Shown here: in pieces, positions 59,701 to 64,000 of the stretch
Layout: every line of letters starts with the position of its first letter
Numbering within the stretch: the first letter of the stretch is position 1
Assembly: GCF_965363235.1 (NCBI RefSeq)
Contig: NC_134850.1
Location: 30,034,102 to 30,098,101 of the forward strand
Direction: 5' to 3'
Length of the DNA stretch: 64,000 bases
Source: Mytilus galloprovincialis
Taxonomy: Eukaryota; Mollusca; Bivalvia; Mytilida; Mytilidae
The notes under the pieces: generated by a model
Seen by the model: only the letters and a program-made list of their open reading frames with translations
Told to the model about the DNA's origin: nothing
The model's database searches: none
Made by a program: the position numbers and the translations under genes

Positions 59701-62700
59701 CAACAACAACAGTTGTTCGATTCATCTGAAATTTTCAGGGCAGATAGATCTTGACCTGATCAACAATTTAATTCCATGTCAGATTTGCTCTTAATGCTTT
59801 GGTTTTTGAGTTATAAGCCAAAAACTGCATTTTACCCCTATGTTCTATTTTTAGCCATGGCGGCCATCTTTGGTTGGTTGACCGGGTGACCGGACACATT
59901 TTTTAAACTTACTACCCCAATTCCAATGATGATTGAGACCAAGTTTGGTTCAATTTGGCCCAGTAGTTTCAGAGGAGAAGATTTTTGTAAAAGATTACTA
60001 AGATTTTATACGAAAAATGGTTAAAAATTGACTATAAAGGGCAATAACTCCTAAAGGGGTCAACTGACCATTTTGGTCATGTTGACTTATTTGTAAATCT
60101 TACTTTGCTGAACATTATTGCTCTTTACTGTTTATCTCTATCTATAATATTATTCAAGATAATAACCAAAAACAGCAAAATTTCCTTAATATTACCATTT
60201 CAGGGGCAGCAACCCAACAACGGGTTGTTCAATTCATCTGAAATTTTCAGGGCAGATAGATCTTGACCTGATAAACAATTTAACCCTGTCAGATTTGCTC
60301 TAAATGCTTTGGTTTTTGAGTTATAAGCCAAAAACTGCATTTTACCCCATGTTCTATTTTTAGCCATGGCGGCCGTGTTGGTTGGTTGACCGGGTCACCG
60401 GACACAATTTTGAAACTAGATACCCCAATGATGATTGTGGCCAAGTTTGATTGAATTTGACCCAGTAGTTTCAGAGGAGAAGATTTTTGTAAAAGTTAAC
60501 GACGACGGACGACGCCGGACGCCGCTGGATGCAAAGTGATTAGAAAACCTCACTTGGCCCTTTAGGCCAGGTGAGCTAAAAATTAATCATTGAATTATAT
60601 GATACTACTAGTATTATCAAAATTGGGTAAAATGGAACAGCCAAAACAGTATCGTATGTATAGGGCTTTCACGGTTAACAAAATTACTGAATTTGACCTA
60701 TTAGAATAGAAATAATTCATGGCAGCCGTAGACTTGTTTTCATTTAACCATAGGTTAGGCATTTATATTCAAACGCTTAGGGTAAAATAATCGAATAAAA
60801 ATACCCAACCCATGGTTAAATGAAAACAAATCTATGGCTGCAATGAATTATTTCTTAAATAACCAAAAGCTGCAAAATTATCTTAAAATTACAAATTCAG
60901 GGGCAGCAACCTAACATAAACAACAAGTAGCCTGAATGGTCTGAAAATTTCAGGGCAGATAGATCTTTACCTAATGGACAATTTTTTCCTGTCAGATTTG
61001 CTCTCAATGCTTTGGTTTCAGAGATATGAGCCTAAAACTGCATTTTACCCTATGTACTATTTTTAGCCATGGCAGTCATCCAATTTCGCGGGCAGGGTCA
61101 TTAGACACATTTTTTAAACTAAATATTCTAACGATGATTGTGGACAAGTTTGGTTAAATTTGTTTCAGTAGTTTCAGAGGAAAGGATTTTTGTAAAAGAT
61201 AACAAAAATTTACGAAAAATTGTTAAAAATTTACTTTAAAGGACAATAACTCCTTAAGGGGTCAACTGATCATTTTGGTCATGATGACTTATTTGTAGAT
61301 CTTACTGTGTTGAACATTATTGCTGTATACAGTTTATCTCTATCTATAATAATATTTAAGATAATGAACAAAACGCAGAAAATTTAGTAAAATTACCAAT
61401 TCAGGGGCAGCAAACTAATAACAGGTTGTCTGATTAATCTGAAAATTTCAGAGCAGATAGATCTTGACCTGATAAACAATTTTACCCTGTCAGATTTGCT
61501 CTAAATGCTTTGGTTTCAGAGATATAAGCCAAAATCTACATTTTACCCCTATGTTCTATTTTTAGCCATGGCGGCCATCTTGGTTGGTTTGCCTGGTCAC
61601 CTAACACTTTTTTAAAACTAGATACCCCAATGATGATTCTGGCCTAGTTAAGTTAAATTTGGCCCAGTAGTTTCAGAGGAGAAGATTTTTGTAAAAGTTA
61701 ACGATGACACCGGAAGCCAAGTGATGAGAAAAGCTCACTTGGCCCTCTGGGTCAGGTGAGCTAAAAAGAAAGTCTGCTATCAAATGGCAAAATCAAAAGC
61801 TCAAATACATCAAACAAATGGATAACAACAGTTATATTCCTGAATTGGTACAGGCATTTTCTTATGTAGGAAATAGTAGATTAAACCTGGTTTAATAGCT
61901 AAGCTAAACCTCTCACTTGTATGACAGTCACATAAAATTCCATTATATTGGCAACAATCTGTGAAGTTCTGGAAAGATATTTCACAATGAAATGTAGGGA
62001 AATAAATTACATTCAAGTTACACATTTAAAAGATTTGCAGATGTAATTTTGCTTAAAAGTTAGTAAAAATTATATGTTATACTATATACAAACGTGAGAT
62101 TTTAGGCAGAACATGAAGTTATACCTGGTGTTTTTGGGGTCTTTGGTGACTGCTGTAGACTGATGTAAGGATTTCCATTTATATCCAACTGTTCATTCTG
62201 TTTACTATGTCCTATTGAAACAAAAAACATTTTTGATAAATAAAGCATCATATTTACAATAAATGCACATGAAAAATAAAAATAAATAAATCAAGAGGCT
62301 GTCAGAGCGACAACAAATAGGATTTTTTAACATTTATTGGTCCAATAGTCCTGGCATTTTTCAATATCACAAGGGCCATATCTTCTGAAAGGTAAAAGTG
62401 AAAATCATCAATATTTAACTTGAACTCCATTTTGTCATCAGTAACAACATATTAAAATTTGAAAAACTGGTTGAACAGTTCATGAGCAAGTGCATAGACA
62501 CTGTTAGGAAGCCATTCGCCAGAATGCCTGCACACAGTACATCCCCAAATCAATAACCATTTTTTTTTGGAAATCTGGTTAAAAAATTATTATTTTGAAC
62601 AAAAGCATCATTGCCAATTCTGTTCCTGCAGATGCATCCCTATGAAAAAGGTTAATCATAATTGATGTACCTAACAGAAAATGTTCTGACTGAGAAATCA

Positions 62701-63603
62701 GGTATGAAACTATTTAAACAAAACATTTATGACTATTCCATTAAAATGTATGTGGGAGGATAGGAAGGGACTTTCAAAATATCCCTTCAAGCAAGAACAA
62801 TCTTTTAGACAATTTTGCATTTTGATCCACATTCATTAATTAAACTTCCCTTCCTACCTTCCTACATACATTTCAATGAAATAGTCCTTTTCAGATTAGG
62901 ATTGAAATAAGTTCAAAGCATAAGGGTTTATTTTTCTGGTTTTGTCTAAAAAGGGATAGCCTGTATTCATGCTTGAAAGGAAGATTAAACATTTACCAAA
63001 TATCCTTGTTGTGTAAGCTCTTGTAAATACATCATCTACATGACATTTGTTACAACCTTTAAAGAGAGGAAGCTTAAAGTACCTTTGAAGAATTCTTTCA
63101 TGAAAATATTATATTTGATTGATTTGACTTCTACGTAGATTCTCAAAGTTAGAATGTTTCCATTTTAATCTAGTGTCAATAAAAATTTAGAACCAAATAT
63201 AGTAACTGAAAAACATATTCCATTTTTTTTTTATCAACATGTCCCTGACCTCTACCGGTAATAAAAACTGATTGCATTCAAAGGGCTGAATCAGAAAATA
63301 CTATGTTCCCCCCAGGAAAGGCAATTTTTAAAATTTTATGTGGGTTTTTCTTTTTGAAAAAACAAAATGCAAAGAGTACTTTCTAACTTGTTTTTATTTC
63401 TATGGGTAGTAGGGGTTAAAAAAAAGTGCCATCCTTGAGGGGGGGCAAAGTATTTTCTGTAACAGCCCTAACAATATTGAATAGTTTTGTTTATTTTGAT
63501 AATTTACCAGCAGTTATTGAAGATTGAGGTTGTGGTTTCCTAGGAGATTGGTCTTGAACCTTAGACCCTGGTTTGTTTGATGGTGCCATTATCCTGAATT
63601 GAT
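53707..63603 (-). CDS. Unrecognised Ser/Gly/Phe-rich protein, last six exons (possibly partial)
   Basis: Exons in transcript order: 63603-63508, 62211-62125, 56966-56842, 56383-56324, 54586-54424, 53996-53707. All are GT-AG and the phases join. The first ATG in the first exon is at 63589-63587; from there the protein has 268 residues. The exon is open upstream of that ATG and begins after a good acceptor, so it may be internal, with the gene continuing past the window edge. The protein is low complexity: a Ser/Pro-rich start with SPKTPKTP, a short conserved-looking stretch FSPFDMEKHRQKLLKLNQSP, then DPSKETEPGIFMG. The last exon holds two copies of FSFGGADKSGGxSIMSLFG, each followed by an ETSFSFSF-like block, and ends in NFSFSF. 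No catalytic domain or membrane segment is visible. FG-nucleoporin-like or a meiotic S6OS1-like protein are guesses only. A candidate AATAAA (TTTATT on the + strand) is near 53466. Confidence 0.75.
54737..54995 (+). repeat. Dispersed repeat, family B, near full length
   Basis: Same order of blocks as the 52690 copy (TGTCTGTTTGTTTTGTTCAC to TTTGTGATTTTACTTTTTTT). Lies in the second-last intron of the 53707-63603 gene. Confidence 0.85.
55449..55665. mobile_element. MITE N with 20-bp inverted ends
   Basis: TATAGCAGGTTATTTTCGCG on the left and CGCGAAAATAACCCGCTATA on the right. ACAGTATA also occurs directly at 55445-55452 and 55661-55668, overlapping the ends. Confidence 0.85.
56103..56312. mobile_element. 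MITE family C, good copy
   Basis: TACTGTAAAGTCAGAAATTA TTG and CAATAATTTCTGAATTTACA GTA inverted ends, ending about 11 bp from the 56324 donor of the minus-strand gene. Confidence 0.85.
57195..57978. mobile_element. Element O with 12-bp inverted ends
   Basis: ACAGTCAGAGCT and AGCTCTGACTGT bound it. A 134-bp direct duplication (CACAAGGACTTGAGCTATCT ...) lies at about 57400-57660. Five GACYY-N4-type inverted motifs are listed under findings. The host repeat E would read on from TCTATA to TAATTAAC. Confidence 0.75.
58078..58707 (-). mobile_element. Modular repeat F, copy 2, nested in E
   Basis: CTAGATATCATTGAGATGGG AGCC at the left and GCCTTTGGCGGGGCCCT at the right, the reverse of 23936-24788 with three modules and a GGAC microsatellite (about 58634-58670). 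AA flanks both ends; the empty site reads GGGCAATAACTCC. Confidence 0.85.
59279..60579 (+). mobile_element. Repeat E, near-complete copy
   Basis: AGAGGCTCTCAAGAGCC start, then modules of about 500 bp with GGGCAGTAACTCCTAAAGAG, TTTCAGGGCAGATAGATCTT GACC and TTAGCCATGGCGGCC. A GACGAC tract, the hairpin CTCACTTGGCCC..GGCCAGGTGAG (60549-60575) and CTAA follow. Confidence 0.85.
60708..60856. repeat. Inverted repeat between two E copies
   Basis: GAAATAATTCATGGCAGCCG TAGACTTGTTTTCATTTAAC C pairs with GGTTAAATGAAAACAAATCT ATGGCTGCAATGAATTATTT C. Arms are about 55 bp. Confidence 0.85.
60857..61764 (+). mobile_element. Repeat E, 5'-truncated copy
   Basis: Modules with TTCAGGGGCAGCAACC, GGGCAGATAGATCTT and AGTTTCAGAGG. 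Ends in the hairpin AGCTCACTTGGCCC... at 61732-61762 and CTAA. Confidence 0.8.
61775..61968 (-). repeat. Dispersed repeat, family B, reverse copy
   Basis: AAATGGCAAAATCAAAAGCT CAAATACATC, TATTCCTGAATTGGTACAGG and AAACCTGGTTTAATAGCT. Confidence 0.8.
62288..62560 (+). repeat. Possible head of a further modular repeat
   Basis: CAAGAGGCTGTCAGAGCGAC A resembles the E start, followed by AAGGGCCATATCTTCTGAAA and ACTTGAACTCCATTTTGTCA. No microsatellite or terminal hairpin is present. Confidence 0.45.
62732..62890. repeat. Imperfect inverted repeat
   Basis: GACTATTCCATTAAAATGTA TGTGGGAGGATAGGAAGGGA pairs with TCCCTTCCTACCTTCCTACA TACATTTCAATGAAATAGTC. Confidence 0.8.
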
Positions 63604-64000
63604 CTGAAAGTAAAGATCACATTTATTTAGAGAAGTGTAAAGCTTGTACCAATTAAACGAGAATTACAATACACAATTGTTGCAAATAATTTCAATTTCT
63701 ATTGATTAACTCTTGTTAATGTTGTTACCATGGTTTGGTTGATTGATTGATAGATTGATTGGTGTTTGCTTAATGCCACTTCTAAGTAAAAAAAGTTTTC
63801 GTAGCCAGATCAGTGGATTGGTTGAAAGGGATGCCGTAATCATATTCAAATAATGATACAGGATGTTTAATACCTTGACATATTATATAGAAGCCGTTCT
63901 TTTGTTGCCCTATACATCTCTTTTAGTTATTTATATTTTTGGGGGATGCTGTCTCATTGCAAAATCCCCCAAAACTCCTTTCATCATATTTACTCATTTC

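Overview
The window is animal nuclear DNA, AT-rich and dense in dispersed repeats, with three split protein genes whose introns all obey GT-AG and whose exon phases join without a frame break. The repeat content points to a bivalve mollusc, most likely a marine mussel (Mytilidae): modular 'pearl'-like cassettes ending in GGAC microsatellites, many small foldback elements, and tRNA-derived SINEs. The species call is inference; the gene calls rest on protein similarity recognised by eye.

Layout. 1-3527: intergenic, with an AT microsatellite and two perfect hairpins. 3528-26322 (+): a 16-exon gene for a PLEKHM2/SKIP orthologue (RUN domain, long disordered middle, PH domain), 999 residues, the adaptor that links lysosomal Arl8 to kinesin-1. 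26323-34766: intergenic repeats. 34767-44052 (-): a six-exon gene for proteasome subunit beta type-6 (PSMB6, beta1, caspase-like), convergent with PLEKHM2. 44053-53706: intergenic, with a 2.2-kb composite element and a foldback transposon. 53707-63603 (-): the last six exons, or all, of a gene I do not recognise. Its protein is low-complexity, Ser/Pro-rich, and ends in a duplicated Gly/Phe-rich FSFGG...SLFG block. It may continue beyond the right edge.

The three genes have no evident common pathway and no operon logic applies. Most of the window's structure is mobile DNA. The clearest cases are a three-layer nest of elements in PLEKHM2 intron 14 (two hAT-like insertions, each with an 8-bp target duplication, inside a Helitron/pearl-like repeat), a TTAA-flanked element in PSMB6 intron 5 that itself carries a Helitron-like insert, a pair of 449-bp repeats with 19-bp inverted ends bounding a 2196-bp unit flanked by ATCA, and a foldback element whose inverted ends are made of short tandem subrepeats. 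No CRISPR array, bacterial operon, rRNA or intact tRNA gene is seen.
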